Shown here piece after piece: positions 1 through 7,552 of a DNA stretch of 31,301 bases (the first letter of the stretch is position 1; the number at the start of each line of letters is the position of its first letter). The position numbers were made by a program, and so were the translations under genes. Source of the stretch: JAIBDK01 sp965261915 (GTDB lineage: Bacteria > Pseudomonadota > Gammaproteobacteria > Arenicellales > Poriferihabitantaceae); contig CBDHDW010000007.1 of the NCBI GenBank assembly GCA_965261915.1, forward strand, positions 1 to 31,301, read 5' to 3'. The notes under the pieces were generated by a model. The model was not told the DNA's origin, made no database searches, and saw only the letters and a list, made by a program, of their open reading frames with translations.

Positions 1-276
1 AAGGCGTGTCTATGGATTGAAACTTTGTCCAATCCGAATGGCGATTATATTTTTGGCGAAACCCATCCAGAAAATGTTTTTGAAAATATTTGAAGGGCGC
101 ACTTACGAGTTGCGCTGCAACTCTGGTTCTAAAAAGAATATTTAGAAAAGCAAACCCAACACCGCATCCATGGAAAAACGAAGTTTTGACTAGGCGCTGT
201 TGATTTTTGATCTGGCGGCGGCCCCGTTCAGATCATCCGTCGTTATATTTTGCCAAAAATAATAAAGGCACGCTTA

Positions 277-305
277 CACAATAAATCATTTTCTGATTTA
301 TTGTG
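277..305. repeat. AT-rich 12-bp perfect hairpin
   Basis: CACAATAAATCA (277-288), loop TTTTC (289-293), then TGATTTATTGTG (294-305) form a perfect inverted repeat. It lies inside the longer inverted repeat shared with 14169-14246. No T-run follows it, so it is not an obvious terminator. A role as a protein-binding site or single-strand initiation structure is possible but unproven. It is present again at 15157-15185 and 30036-30064. Confidence 0.7.
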
Positions 306-406
306 GCCTGTCAGATTGTGAGGAAACCCCTAGTTTTCAAGGCTGAAACGCCTGTTGCGGTGATGGGAAAGTAACGCGGGTTTTGATTTATTGTTTCAGG
401 TAAAAG

Positions 407-453
407 AATGCTTAAAGAATACTTAATGTATGCAACAAATGCTTAAAGAATAC
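407..453 (+). promoter_or_regulatory. 16-bp direct repeat upstream of RHH gene (operator or centromere-like)
   Basis: AATGCTTAAAGAATAC occurs at 407-422 and again at 438-453, 31 bp apart start to start, which is about three helical turns. The pair lies 23 bp before the start of a ribbon-helix-helix gene. RHH proteins commonly bind short direct repeats in front of their own gene, so this is probably its operator, or a partition-type site. Identical copies are at 15287-15333 and 30166-30212. Confidence 0.6.
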
Positions 454-475
454 ATATATAAAAATTGAGGTAAAT

Positions 476-832
476 ATGGATACGATAGACCAAAAAACCG
501 CGCAGCAAAGGCAGCGCGAGAACCGCTATTCCGCCCAGATCACGGCGCGGATACCTGATGCGCTCAAGGCGCGGTTGGAGGCTTTGGCCGATCAGGAGTT
601 ACTTGCGCTTGGCATCATCGTTCGGCGGGTGCTGGAAGCAGGGCTGCCGGTGATCGAGAAGGGCGAGGACGGAAGCCGCCAGTCAGCGATGGAGGCGGCC
701 CGCCAGTGGTGGCAGAGCATGGATAACGCGCAGCGCATAACGTGGCAAAAGCGGGTGGCTCCGCTGAAAGGGCGGGAGATGATTGCAGCCGTTTGGAAAC
801 AGTCGCAGGGGATGGCCGTATACGGCTTGTGA
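476..832 (+). CDS. Ribbon-helix-helix DNA-binding protein (CopG/Arc-like), unit A
   Basis: A 118-residue basic-to-neutral protein. Residues ~17-27 (RYSAQITARIP) fit the RHH beta strand, ~28-41 helix A and ~42-56 helix B (a VRRVLEAGL turn). The C-terminal half (~57-118) is rich in Trp and Gln and matches no family that I recognise. The start is set by GAGG at 467-470, five bases before ATG. Two 16-bp direct repeats just upstream are a likely binding site. The job is probably transcriptional repression, copy control or segregation of the plasmid; no ParA partner is encoded nearby, so a classical partition operon is not supported. RHH assignment is fairly secure, the biological role is not. Confidence 0.75.
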   Translation: MDTIDQKTAQQRQRENRYSAQITARIPDALKARLEALADQELLALGIIVRRVLEAGLPVIEKGEDGSRQSAMEAARQWWQSMDNAQRITWQKRVAPLKGREMIAAVWKQSQGMAVYGL

Positions 833-1001
833 GGCCTGTCCGTAAGAGGGCGACCAGCGGACAATTTTTAACGTCCAGCTCGATTCAATAAAATATAGGC
901 CAAACTTGTTTCAAATAGGTGGTACGATTGTTTTCTCAAATAGCGGGCTATAAACGTACATTTTTCAATGAAAACAAACCCCTGATGTGATTTCTAAAAT
1001 T

Positions 1002-1026
1002 TAAGGCTAAAATACGTAGAGCCTTA
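1002..1026 (-). terminator. Putative terminator of the PIN operon
   Basis: TAAGGCT (1002-1008) and AGCCTTA (1020-1026) form a perfect 7-bp stem with an 11-nt loop. Read on the minus strand, downstream of the PIN gene stop, the stem is followed by AATTTTAG, a weak T tract. A second small stem, ACACC/GGTGT (1067-1079), overlaps the PIN stop codon. Both are conserved in unit B. Confidence 0.4.
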
Positions 1027-1064
1027 TGATACGATTTCGCCCTCTCCTGTATCAGACCCCTTTT

Positions 1065-1526
1065 TCACACCGCTGGTGTTTGTTCGTGGCGGAAATTGAT
1101 AGCACGGCAATCCGCCTTTTTCAATTTCCCATAAAGTTCGTAGTCTGCGGTTATAACTGTCGCTCCTTTGGCCGCCGCCTGCAGGATTCCGACATCTGCC
1201 AACCCCAGTTTTAGATAACTTTTATTTTTTACAAGTACTTTACTCTGAACGAACCGCTCCTTCTTACAGTTTTGACAATACACTGCTAGTGCATCGCACG
1301 CGCCAGTTGCTATCACTTGCTTACCCGATCCGATGAGGTTTGATGCTTCTGTCAAAACATGTGGCGTGGTGATGTGATCCTTGAACTGCGTCAATCTTTC
1401 TTTGAGCCGTTCAAAATCATCAGATTGCCAAGATTTTAGCCTCCTGTGCACTCCTATTTTCCCTAAATCTACATGACCGACAATCCATAGGACAAGCATT
1501 TCAGTATCCAGAAGAACTTCACGCAA
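1065..1526 (-). CDS. PIN-domain nuclease (VapC-like putative toxin), unit A
   Basis: A ~153-residue protein with the acidic residues of a PIN-fold Mg-dependent RNase: D7 (LLDTE), E60 (VLTEAS), D111 (GLADVG) and D128 (ITADYEL). Two CxxC-like cysteines sit in the middle (YCQNCKK). The start is uncertain: GAGGAG lies 9 bases before a TTG at 1526, which puts the first Asp at residue 7 as in other PIN proteins; TTG codons at 1535 and 1532 are too close to that site. The stop of the upstream partner gene (1529-1531) abuts the start, so the two are co-translated. The pairing suggests a toxin-antitoxin or other two-gene module; the partner is not a standard VapB. Confidence 0.75.
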   Translation of the reverse strand: MREVLLDTEMLVLWIVGHVDLGKIGVHRRLKSWQSDDFERLKERLTQFKDHITTPHVLTEASNLIGSGKQVIATGACDALAVYCQNCKKERFVQSKVLVKNKSYLKLGLADVGILQAAAKGATVITADYELYGKLKKADCRAINFRHEQTPAV

Positions 1527-1528
1527 GC

Positions 1529-1852
1529 TCAACAACTCCTCATGCTGATAACCTTTCCATCATTAGCGTCGATTATTAGTCTTCGGAAGTCCCTCTTAAA
1601 TGTCTCCTTGACTGTATTTCCCTTCTGAAAAACATTTATTGCAGGGGACGCCTCAGTCGTTTTGCTTCCTATCCTGCCACTATTAAAACCAATCGTTACT
1701 TCCCATGCGCTTGACGCTTCATCGTATGCTATACTTTCAAGCAGTACATGATTTGTCGTCTTGTCTGGAAACGCAGTTTTATTAAAAAAATCAAAGGCAA
1801 GTTTAATTGCTTTCTTCACGTCTATATTACACTTAGTCATGGATTTCGACAT
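1529..1852 (-). CDS. Small protein paired with PIN nuclease, putative antitoxin (unrecognised family)
   Basis: A 107-residue soluble protein starting at ATG 1852, chosen because AAGGAG lies six bases before it; the upstream in-frame start at 1903 has no such site. No RHH, AbrB or HTH pattern is visible. The pattern SSAWEVTIGF followed by a LIIDANDGKVISM ending resembles the beta-strand end of PepSY/cystatin-like small domains, but this is a loose similarity. The stop directly abuts the PIN gene start, so it is the first gene of a two-gene operon. Position argues for an antitoxin or accessory factor of the PIN protein; function is otherwise unknown. Confidence 0.6.
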   Translation of the reverse strand: MSKSMTKCNIDVKKAIKLAFDFFNKTAFPDKTTNHVLLESIAYDEASSAWEVTIGFNSGRIGSKTTEASPAINVFQKGNTVKETFKRDFRRLIIDANDGKVISMRSC

Positions 1853-1873
1853 TCCCTGCTCCTTATACTGGTA

Positions 1874-1894
1874 ACGCGGGTGGTGTTCCCGCGT
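1874..1894 (-). promoter_or_regulatory. Perfect inverted repeat in leader of the PIN operon
   Basis: ACGCGGG (1874-1880), a 7-nt spacer, and CCCGCGT (1888-1894) form a perfect palindrome. It lies ~10 bp upstream of the ribosome-binding site of the gene starting at 1852. Its position suits an autoregulatory operator or a leader hairpin of a toxin-antitoxin operon. Unit B has the same element at 16754-16774. Confidence 0.5.
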
Positions 1895-2127
1895 GGTGTC
1901 CATGCAACAACCACCATCTTTACCCTATTGTAGACGATCAGCAATCCACATTTTGGGGTCAACTCTGGTAGGGGGCGTAATGACACCGTAAGATTTACAA
2001 ATTCATTTTGAAACAATAACTTAACGGGCGTCTGTGGAAATAATGAGGACTTGGGGCAACTTGTCCTATTTGAATCTCTCAGGGATACATTCCCCACAGC
2101 TTGGAGAGCATAAAAAAGTGGGGGCAT

Positions 2128-3498
2128 TTACGAACCGACCCCAGTTTTGCTCATTAAAAGTACATCATCCGCACCTTGATGTAATGACACCCAGTCAAAG
2201 CAATGAATTAATGCAAACCTTGCTAAAATTTCTGAATAATCTCTGTACTCTGTCCAATCTTGTAAAACCCTATCGCTAACGCCATGAGTTAATCGACTTC
2301 TGCCACCATCATAAATTTTTTTCACAATTATTTTTAATGTGTGTGGCGAGTACCTAAAGACAACTTGATCTTCATCTATACTAAGACGGGCTGACAATAG
2401 TTTTGATATTCCCCTTTGTTTGCCACCTTTTGATAATGCATCTAAACAAAACGAAAAATTCACTAATGCGGGCATTGCCTCCTTTGCGGTTTGACCTTTT
2501 TGATACCAGTATAGCGCATGGTAAAGTGCATTGTATAGATTTGGCTGCTGCGACCCATTTTTACCATGCAAAGCATAGTTTAATACACCGCCGAGAACAT
2601 CAAAGAAGCCCTCCCTAGATTGGTAGTATTTACCCCACTCTGCACCAAACATGTTAGAGCTATAGTTTGAACGCTTCATGCTAAAGCCTGCCCATAAACC
2701 ATATGCATGAGAGAAAACAGAAATATATTTTTCAGTTAAAGCCTTACCTTCTGTATCATAATGTAAATGAACATCCCTAAAAAAATTGCGGGGTTTGGGA
2801 TGGCAAAGTGAAATTCCAGCCAGACCCAACCTAGCGGATGTGGCTGATTTATCCAAGGCGAAGTCGCCCCCGAGGCCTTCACTTTTCACACTGCAAATCG
2901 TATGCGCATCGTCTAAAACATTGTTTATATTCTGTTCGGTCTTGCTGTCCCAACTCGAAACTCTTTTAGCAACCTTTTTACCAATCCAACCTTTTTCAAC
3001 TCTGCGTTTGGTTGTTTCTGAAATGGTTTTGGTGGCACTCATCCTATTCAACCAGACATCACGTGTCTCAAAAACAACAGGCCCGATTTCAAGTGATGTT
3101 GATAAATCCTTTGGAAATAATGTACATCCAAACACTATATTTGATGCATGTTTAGTGCTAATCATCGCCTCTATTGCATCATTAAGAGATTTTTCAAATA
3201 AACCGAAGTCATCTAAATCATCTAATTTGCTCATTGCTACCCCAAGTGCAGCACGGGTTAATTTTTTCCACTCTGAAAGCTTATGTCGCTCTTTGTTTTT
3301 CCATGTGCACTTTGCATATTCATGAATATCATATTCCATCTTTTCCGATAATTCATAACTTCCTAATTCTGGGCTTCCACTCCAAACGGTGCCTGTGTTT
3401 GGAAATCCTATCTTAGGGTCTTCATAAATATCATCCATGGAGTAAACGCGCTTAATTTCCATACCTAATGACCGCACAATGTCTTTTTTTAACCGCAT
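2128..3498 (-). CDS. Uncharacterised protein with C-terminal HEPN-like RX4H motif
   Basis: A 456-residue protein that I do not recognise over its first ~330 residues. Its C-terminal ~120 residues look helical and contain GGRSRLTHGV, with R400 and H405 in the RX4H arrangement used by HEPN-fold RNases, preceded by a hydrophobic helix (ALVNFSFCLDALS, ~344-356). This is reminiscent of Apea-like HEPN domains found at the C-terminus of defence and stress proteins. Cysteine and histidine residues are scattered, with no clear metal site. The start at 3498 has GAGG ~11 bases upstream. It is transcribed alone, divergently from the gene at 3642. A defence role is an inference from the HEPN-like end and neighbours. 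Confidence 0.6.
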   Translation of the reverse strand: MRLKKDIVRSLGMEIKRVYSMDDIYEDPKIGFPNTGTVWSGSPELGSYELSEKMEYDIHEYAKCTWKNKERHKLSEWKKLTRAALGVAMSKLDDLDDFGLFEKSLNDAIEAMISTKHASNIVFGCTLFPKDLSTSLEIGPVVFETRDVWLNRMSATKTISETTKRRVEKGWIGKKVAKRVSSWDSKTEQNINNVLDDAHTICSVKSEGLGGDFALDKSATSARLGLAGISLCHPKPRNFFRDVHLHYDTEGKALTEKYISVFSHAYGLWAGFSMKRSNYSSNMFGAEWGKYYQSREGFFDVLGGVLNYALHGKNGSQQPNLYNALYHALYWYQKGQTAKEAMPALVNFSFCLDALSKGGKQRGISKLLSARLSIDEDQVVFRYSPHTLKIIVKKIYDGGRSRLTHGVSDRVLQDWTEYRDYSEILARFALIHCFDWVSLHQGADDVLLMSKTGVGS

Positions 3499-3538
3499 AT
3501 TGTTAATTTCCTCGGAAATTATATATTTTAGTTTATAG

Positions 3539-3552
3539 TCCCCGATAGGGGA
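3539..3552. promoter_or_regulatory. Palindrome between divergent genes
   Basis: TCCCC-GATA-GGGGA (3539-3552) is a perfect 5-bp inverted repeat. It sits immediately upstream of the putative -35 box of the plus-strand gene and ~40 bp upstream of the divergent gene starting at 3498. It could be an operator for either gene. No assignment can be made from sequence alone. Confidence 0.4.
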
Positions 3553-3553
3553 T

Positions 3554-3583
3554 TTGTAAAACCCACGGCACTGGCGTTATAAT
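3554..3583 (+). promoter_or_regulatory. Putative sigma-70 promoter for the small membrane protein gene
   Basis: TTGTAA (3554-3559) and a perfect TATAAT (3578-3583) are separated by 18 bp. The gene starts ~55 bp downstream at 3642. This is the best-looking -10 box in the unit. Unit B has the same promoter at 18434-18463. Confidence 0.55.
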
Positions 3584-3641
3584 GATGAATTATGGGTGGG
3601 GTGTAAACGTGGCAACCACATTGATTTCAAAAGGAAACCGC

Positions 3642-3869
3642 ATGACCACATTGACCTTTGATAAGCTATCCTTTGTGGACAAGCTGAAAGCTGGCGGTTT
3701 TACCGAGGAACAGGCCCGTACCCAGGCGGACGCGCTGGATATAGCCCTCAAAGATACCGTTGCCACACAGCATGACATTGAAATTCTGAAACGAGACCTG
3801 ACAATCCGGCTGGGTGGAATGATGGTCACGGGAATTGTCGTTGTCGCGGCTCTGGTAAAGTTGCTTTAA
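3642..3869 (+). CDS. Small coiled-coil membrane protein (DUF1640/CCDC90-like)
   Basis: A 75-residue protein with a charged helical N-terminus (FVDKLKAGGFTEEQARTQAD), a heptad-like HDIEILKRDL segment, and a C-terminal transmembrane helix (~58-75, GGMMVTGIVVVAALVKLL). This layout matches short bacterial DUF1640-type proteins common in proteobacteria and on their mobile elements. The start was placed at 3642 because AAAGGA lies just before that ATG; the in-frame ATG at 3582 overlaps the putative -10 box. It runs convergent to the restriction operon, whose last gene ends 60 bp away. The function of this family in bacteria is not established. Confidence 0.65.
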   Translation: MTTLTFDKLSFVDKLKAGGFTEEQARTQADALDIALKDTVATQHDIEILKRDLTIRLGGMMVTGIVVVAALVKLL

Positions 3870-3929
3870 GTTCTGTTTTAGCCTTTAACGCATGGTAAAA
3901 CGTCTCGAACCGGCGGGCGATCTTCGATC

Positions 3930-6900
3930 CTAATCAACCCCCTCAATAAAGGTTTCCACGAAGGATTTGATTTTATCGATAACGCGCTCCGAAACCGTGC
4001 GGCGTTCTTTGAGGGTGGGGCGCTTGTTCATGATTGCGATCACATCATCCCGCATCGGAGATTTTTCGGTGAATAAATAATCGCCTATGACCTTTTGCAA
4101 CCCGTCCATGTCCAAGCCTTCGGCGGCACTCAGTTCTTTGAGGGCTTGTTGCCTTTCCGCGCGCCAGTAGCTTTCAAATTCTTCGCCAATATCACCCCCT
4201 TTGGGAATGTCGGGAAAGTTGCCCGAAATGAATTTTTCAATCAGTTCTTTCTTGCTACGGAGCTGTGTTTCGGTGTCAAGAATACCCAAAATGATCTTGC
4301 GTTGTTTCTCGCGGTTTTCTGGCGTTACATCTTGCAGGTTTTGCAGCAGCGCAATGATGTAGCTTACATTGATTTTATCTCTGCGGATCAGTTCAAGCTC
4401 AAAATCAAGATCATCGAGGATTGAGATTTTTTCTTTCCCGATGTTGCTGCGAACCTTGTCGTAGAGGTCGAGGTATTTGCTTTGGTAATCCGCAAAGCAC
4501 TGTTCATCCATTGGCAGGTCTTCAAAGCGGAACTCTGTGAAGCAATCAAGCACGTTTTTCAGCCGGATAATTTCACGAAACGCCTGGATGAATTTTGCTT
4601 CATCGTCTTCAGTCAGCAGGTCATCAACACTGCCCACGGTTGGCGTGATCGCTTGCAGGGTGGCCACAGCTTCGGCAAAACGCTCCAGATAGTCTTTGTA
4701 AGGGGCCAGAATAATATCTTCGATGGCCTCTTTATCGGCAAAGAGTGTAATCGCCTCATCGGTGGCTGGTTTCAGGTTGCGAAAGCACACAACGTTTCCT
4801 TGAGACTTCTTTTGCCCCATGATCCGGTTGGTGCGGGAATAAGCCTGTATCAGCCCGTGATATTTGAGGTTCTTGTCCACGTAGATGGTGTTGAGAGGCT
4901 TGCTATCAAAGCCGGTTAGGAACATGTTCACCACCAGCAGAATATCGAGCTGACGCGCCTTCACACGCTTCCCGATATCCTTGTAATATCCATAGAAATT
5001 ATCGGTCGCATAATTGGTGCCAAACATCGCGTTGTAGTCCTGGATATACGCATCCAGCTTCTCGCGGCTGTGGGTGTTGACCGGCTTGCTATCATCGGGC
5101 ATGTCATCGCCGCCGCTACCGTCCGCATCCCGATCTTCTTCGTTGGCCTGATATGAGAAAACCGTCCCGATCCGCAAGGTATGCTCGCCGGCCTCTTTTT
5201 TCTGTTTCAGCAGGTCATAATAGGCCATCAGGGTTTTGATGTTCGGGACACAAAACAGGGCCGTGAATTCTTTCCCGTGGGTTTTCCTGTCGTGGTTGGC
5301 AATGATGTAATTGGTGATGTTGTTGAGCCGCTCCGGGGCTTCCATCACTTCGGCGGTATCAATCGCTTCGACTTCGATATCGGCCACGCCGTCCTTTTGT
5401 TTGACGGTGCTGATATACTCAATTGAAAACTTCAGCACGTTTTCATCGCGGATGGCGTCCGTAATCACATACTTGTGCAAACACGCGCCAAACAGGTCTT
5501 TGGTCGTGCGCTTCCCCTTAACCGCGCGTCCGTCTGGCAGGACATAAGCATGAGGTGATGAATTCACGTGGAAAATGGGCGTTCCGGTAAACCCGAACAT
5601 CTGCACATTATGAAAAAATGCCTTGATGCGTTTGTGGGTCTCCCCAAACTGGCTGCGGTGGCATTCATCAAAGATAAACACCATGCGTTTGTCTTGCAGC
5701 CCTGACATGCTGGCAAGATATTTGGATTTGCTGATTGCGGTGTTGAGCTTTTGCAGGGTGGTGACAATAAGCTTTGTATCATCGGCAAACTGTTCCACCA
5801 ACCTCTTGGTGTTGGTGGTGGCGTCCACCGAGCCTTTGGAAAAGCTGTTGAACTCTTTGATGGTTTGATAATCGAGGTCTTTTCTATCAACCACAAACAC
5901 CACCTTATGCACTCGCGGCGATTGCGTCAGAATTTGCGCAGTCTTGAATGAGGTGAGGGTTTTGCCTGATCCGGTCGTGTGCCAGATATAGCCGTATTTT
6001 TCGGTATTTTTTACTTGCTCGACAATCGCCTCGACCGCGTAATATTGATAAGGGCGCAGCACCATCAGCATTTTCTCGCTTTCATTTAGCACCACATACT
6101 TTGTGATCATCTTTGAGAGCTGGCACTTCTCCAGAAACGCTTCGGCAAATACGCTAAGCTGGGTGATCTTTTGGTTGTCCTTGTCGGCCCAGAAAAACGT
6201 CTGTTTATAGTCACGCTTGTTCACTGGATTATTGGCGTAATATTTGGTGTTCACCCCGTTGGAGATCACAAACAGCTGGATATAGCCAAACAACCCGTAA
6301 CCTGCCGAAAACGAATGCCGGTGATAGCGATTGGTCTGATTGAACGCCTCTTTCATCTCAAGTCCACGGCGTTTCAACTCGATCTGTACCAAGGGCAAAC
6401 CATTAACCAGAATAGTCACATCATAGCGATTGGTGTATTTGTCTGTCATGGTGACTTGATGCGTCACCTGATACTGGTTTTTGCACCACTGGATTTGATT
6501 GATCAGTTCAATATAGCCAGTGGTGCCGTCATCCCTGATATAATCGACCTTATCGCGCAGAATTTTGGCCTTCTCAAATATATTCCCCTTGGCCAGTTTG
6601 TTTAGAATTTGGCGGAATTCACCTTCCGAAAGTAGCGTTTTATTGTGTCTTTCGAGTTGGGCTTTGAGGTTCGTGATCAGCGCCGCTTCATCAGGTATTG
6701 CAACCTTGTCAAAACCGAGGGTTTCAAGTTGGGAGATGAGCTGGTTTTCAAGGGTTTGCTCCGTCTCTCTTGCGGCAGCGTTTGTTTGTTTTTGGTGTTG
6801 GACCTGTTGCGCCAAATAATGATCCTGCTGGTAAAACTCCGTGCCCACCCGATTGATGTGGTCAATCAGATCACTGTTGGTGATCTCAGAAAATAAAGAG

Positions 6901-7142
6901 ACATCAAACAAGTAGATTAAATCCAGAGATTCAAGTGCGGTAATCACATCAAACAAGAGCTGTTTTTGTGCGTGGCCTTTTGTTTTTAGGCTCAGATCAA
7001 TATCTGATCCAATGCGGTAAGTTCCTTTTGCCCTAGAGCCATACAAAACAACACTGTCGATGGCTTCAAATTGCGCAAATGAGCCTTGAATTTTTGTGAT
7101 GACGTCTGGTGTCAGGCCGTATAAATGATCTTCCTCACTCAT
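3930..7142 (-). CDS. hsdR: MNT nucleotidyltransferase-HsdR fusion, type I restriction subunit, unit A
   Basis: A 1,070-residue restriction subunit with an unusual N-terminal MNT nucleotidyltransferase domain. MNT part (~1-105): YGSRAKG (34-40), D47 and D49 in GSDIDLSL, and a third Asp near D80. A Gln-rich, coiled-coil-like linker (~106-180) follows. The HsdR body has a PD-(D/E)XK nuclease core (D241, E255-L-K257), Walker A TTGSGKT (389-395), DECH box (492-495), FTGTP (518-522) and a motif VI-like QAYSRTNR. It cleaves and translocates unmethylated DNA as the R subunit of the HsdRMS complex. It is the last gene of the operon and its start overlaps the HEPN-2 stop by 8 bp, so the MNT part is probably the antitoxin for that RNase. 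Typical HsdR proteins begin near the nuclease domain, hence the extra ~110 residues. Confidence 0.93.
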   Translation of the reverse strand: MSEEDHLYGLTPDVITKIQGSFAQFEAIDSVVLYGSRAKGTYRIGSDIDLSLKTKGHAQKQLLFDVITALESLDLIYLFDVSLFSEITNSDLIDHINRVGTEFYQQDHYLAQQVQHQKQTNAAARETEQTLENQLISQLETLGFDKVAIPDEAALITNLKAQLERHNKTLLSEGEFRQILNKLAKGNIFEKAKILRDKVDYIRDDGTTGYIELINQIQWCKNQYQVTHQVTMTDKYTNRYDVTILVNGLPLVQIELKRRGLEMKEAFNQTNRYHRHSFSAGYGLFGYIQLFVISNGVNTKYYANNPVNKRDYKQTFFWADKDNQKITQLSVFAEAFLEKCQLSKMITKYVVLNESEKMLMVLRPYQYYAVEAIVEQVKNTEKYGYIWHTTGSGKTLTSFKTAQILTQSPRVHKVVFVVDRKDLDYQTIKEFNSFSKGSVDATTNTKRLVEQFADDTKLIVTTLQKLNTAISKSKYLASMSGLQDKRMVFIFDECHRSQFGETHKRIKAFFHNVQMFGFTGTPIFHVNSSPHAYVLPDGRAVKGKRTTKDLFGACLHKYVITDAIRDENVLKFSIEYISTVKQKDGVADIEVEAIDTAEVMEAPERLNNITNYIIANHDRKTHGKEFTALFCVPNIKTLMAYYDLLKQKKEAGEHTLRIGTVFSYQANEEDRDADGSGGDDMPDDSKPVNTHSREKLDAYIQDYNAMFGTNYATDNFYGYYKDIGKRVKARQLDILLVVNMFLTGFDSKPLNTIYVDKNLKYHGLIQAYSRTNRIMGQKKSQGNVVCFRNLKPATDEAITLFADKEAIEDIILAPYKDYLERFAEAVATLQAITPTVGSVDDLLTEDDEAKFIQAFREIIRLKNVLDCFTEFRFEDLPMDEQCFADYQSKYLDLYDKVRSNIGKEKISILDDLDFELELIRRDKINVSYIIALLQNLQDVTPENREKQRKIILGILDTETQLRSKKELIEKFISGNFPDIPKGGDIGEEFESYWRAERQQALKELSAAEGLDMDGLQKVIGDYLFTEKSPMRDDVIAIMNKRPTLKERRTVSERVIDKIKSFVETFIEGVD

Positions 7143-7548
7143 GGGTTTTCTCTGCCAGCCCGGTTAGTTTCCGGTGCAATAATTGAAATTCCGAATAATA
7201 GTCATCCACAATATGGGTGATGATTTTTCTGGTGACGGCTTCGTTGTAGGTGTGAGAGGTCAGATTGCGGTCGTTAATCATCTCCATCCAAGCGTGTTGA
7301 TTGGTGATCAGCCCTAAGCTGAATGCCTCACGGGCCACGTCTCTTGAACCAAATAGCTCTTTGACGCCACGCCCTTCCAGAAAATCCTTCTGGGTTTTCC
7401 ACGCCAGCTCATGGTTATATTCAAAAGACTGGATCAGTCCTTGTTCCTGCAATTCATCCAGTTCGGTTTTTTCCATAAACTTGGCGAGTTGGTTCAATGC
7501 TCTGGTCCAGTTACTCAGGCGTTGTATCCAGCGGATATCTTCGGTCAT
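7135..7548 (-). CDS. HEPN-2: HI0074-like HEPN RNase, partner of the MNT domain of HsdR
   Basis: A 137-residue all-helical protein of the nucleotidyltransferase-substrate-binding (HI0074/HEPN) family. NDRNLTSHTY holds the RX4HXY signature: R94, H99, Y101. In studied HEPN/MNT pairs the Arg and His are the RNase active site and the Tyr is the residue adenylylated by MNT. An N-terminal WIQRLSNWTRALNQLAKF helix and the FEYNHELAWKTQKDFLE segment are typical of the family. The start is ATG 7548, four bases after the upstream stop; a longer frame to 7641 lies inside the GIY-YIG gene. Its stop overlaps the start of MNT-hsdR, whose first domain is its expected antidote. Confidence 0.88.
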   Translation of the reverse strand: MTEDIRWIQRLSNWTRALNQLAKFMEKTELDELQEQGLIQSFEYNHELAWKTQKDFLEGRGVKELFGSRDVAREAFSLGLITNQHAWMEMINDRNLTSHTYNEAVTRKIITHIVDDYYSEFQLLHRKLTGLAEKTHE

Positions 7549-7552
7549 TGTT

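Larger units (their letters stand above)
1..475. other. Non-coding leader of the unit with hairpins
   Basis: I see no gene in this stretch, which continues the non-coding end of the preceding unit (14096-14880). It holds small perfect inverted repeats: GGATTG/CAATCC (14-19/30-35), GAGTTGC/GCAACTC with a GCT loop (107-113/117-123), and a 12-bp AT-rich hairpin at 277-305. It also holds the left arm of a ~78-bp inverted repeat (229-306) and, near its end, a 16-bp direct repeat before the gene at 476. Confidence 0.6.

Noticed and set aside
1904..2127. Minus-strand 96-codon frame (1837-2127)
   Set aside because: It overlaps the start of the partner gene in another frame, has no ribosome-binding site and no domain; the stretch is better read as the leader region of the PIN operon.
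2786..3325. 179-codon plus-strand frame opposite the HEPN-like gene
   Set aside because: Antisense to a longer frame with coherent protein features; composition (Ser/Leu-rich) is that of a shadow.
3870..3929. Terminator between the convergent membrane-protein gene and hsdR
   Set aside because: Only a short GATC-TTC-GATC stem is seen, with no T-run on either strand.
4095..6819. Several plus-strand frames of 78-145 codons across hsdR
   Set aside because: They are antisense shadows of hsdR, carry no recognisable domain and have no ribosome-binding sites.
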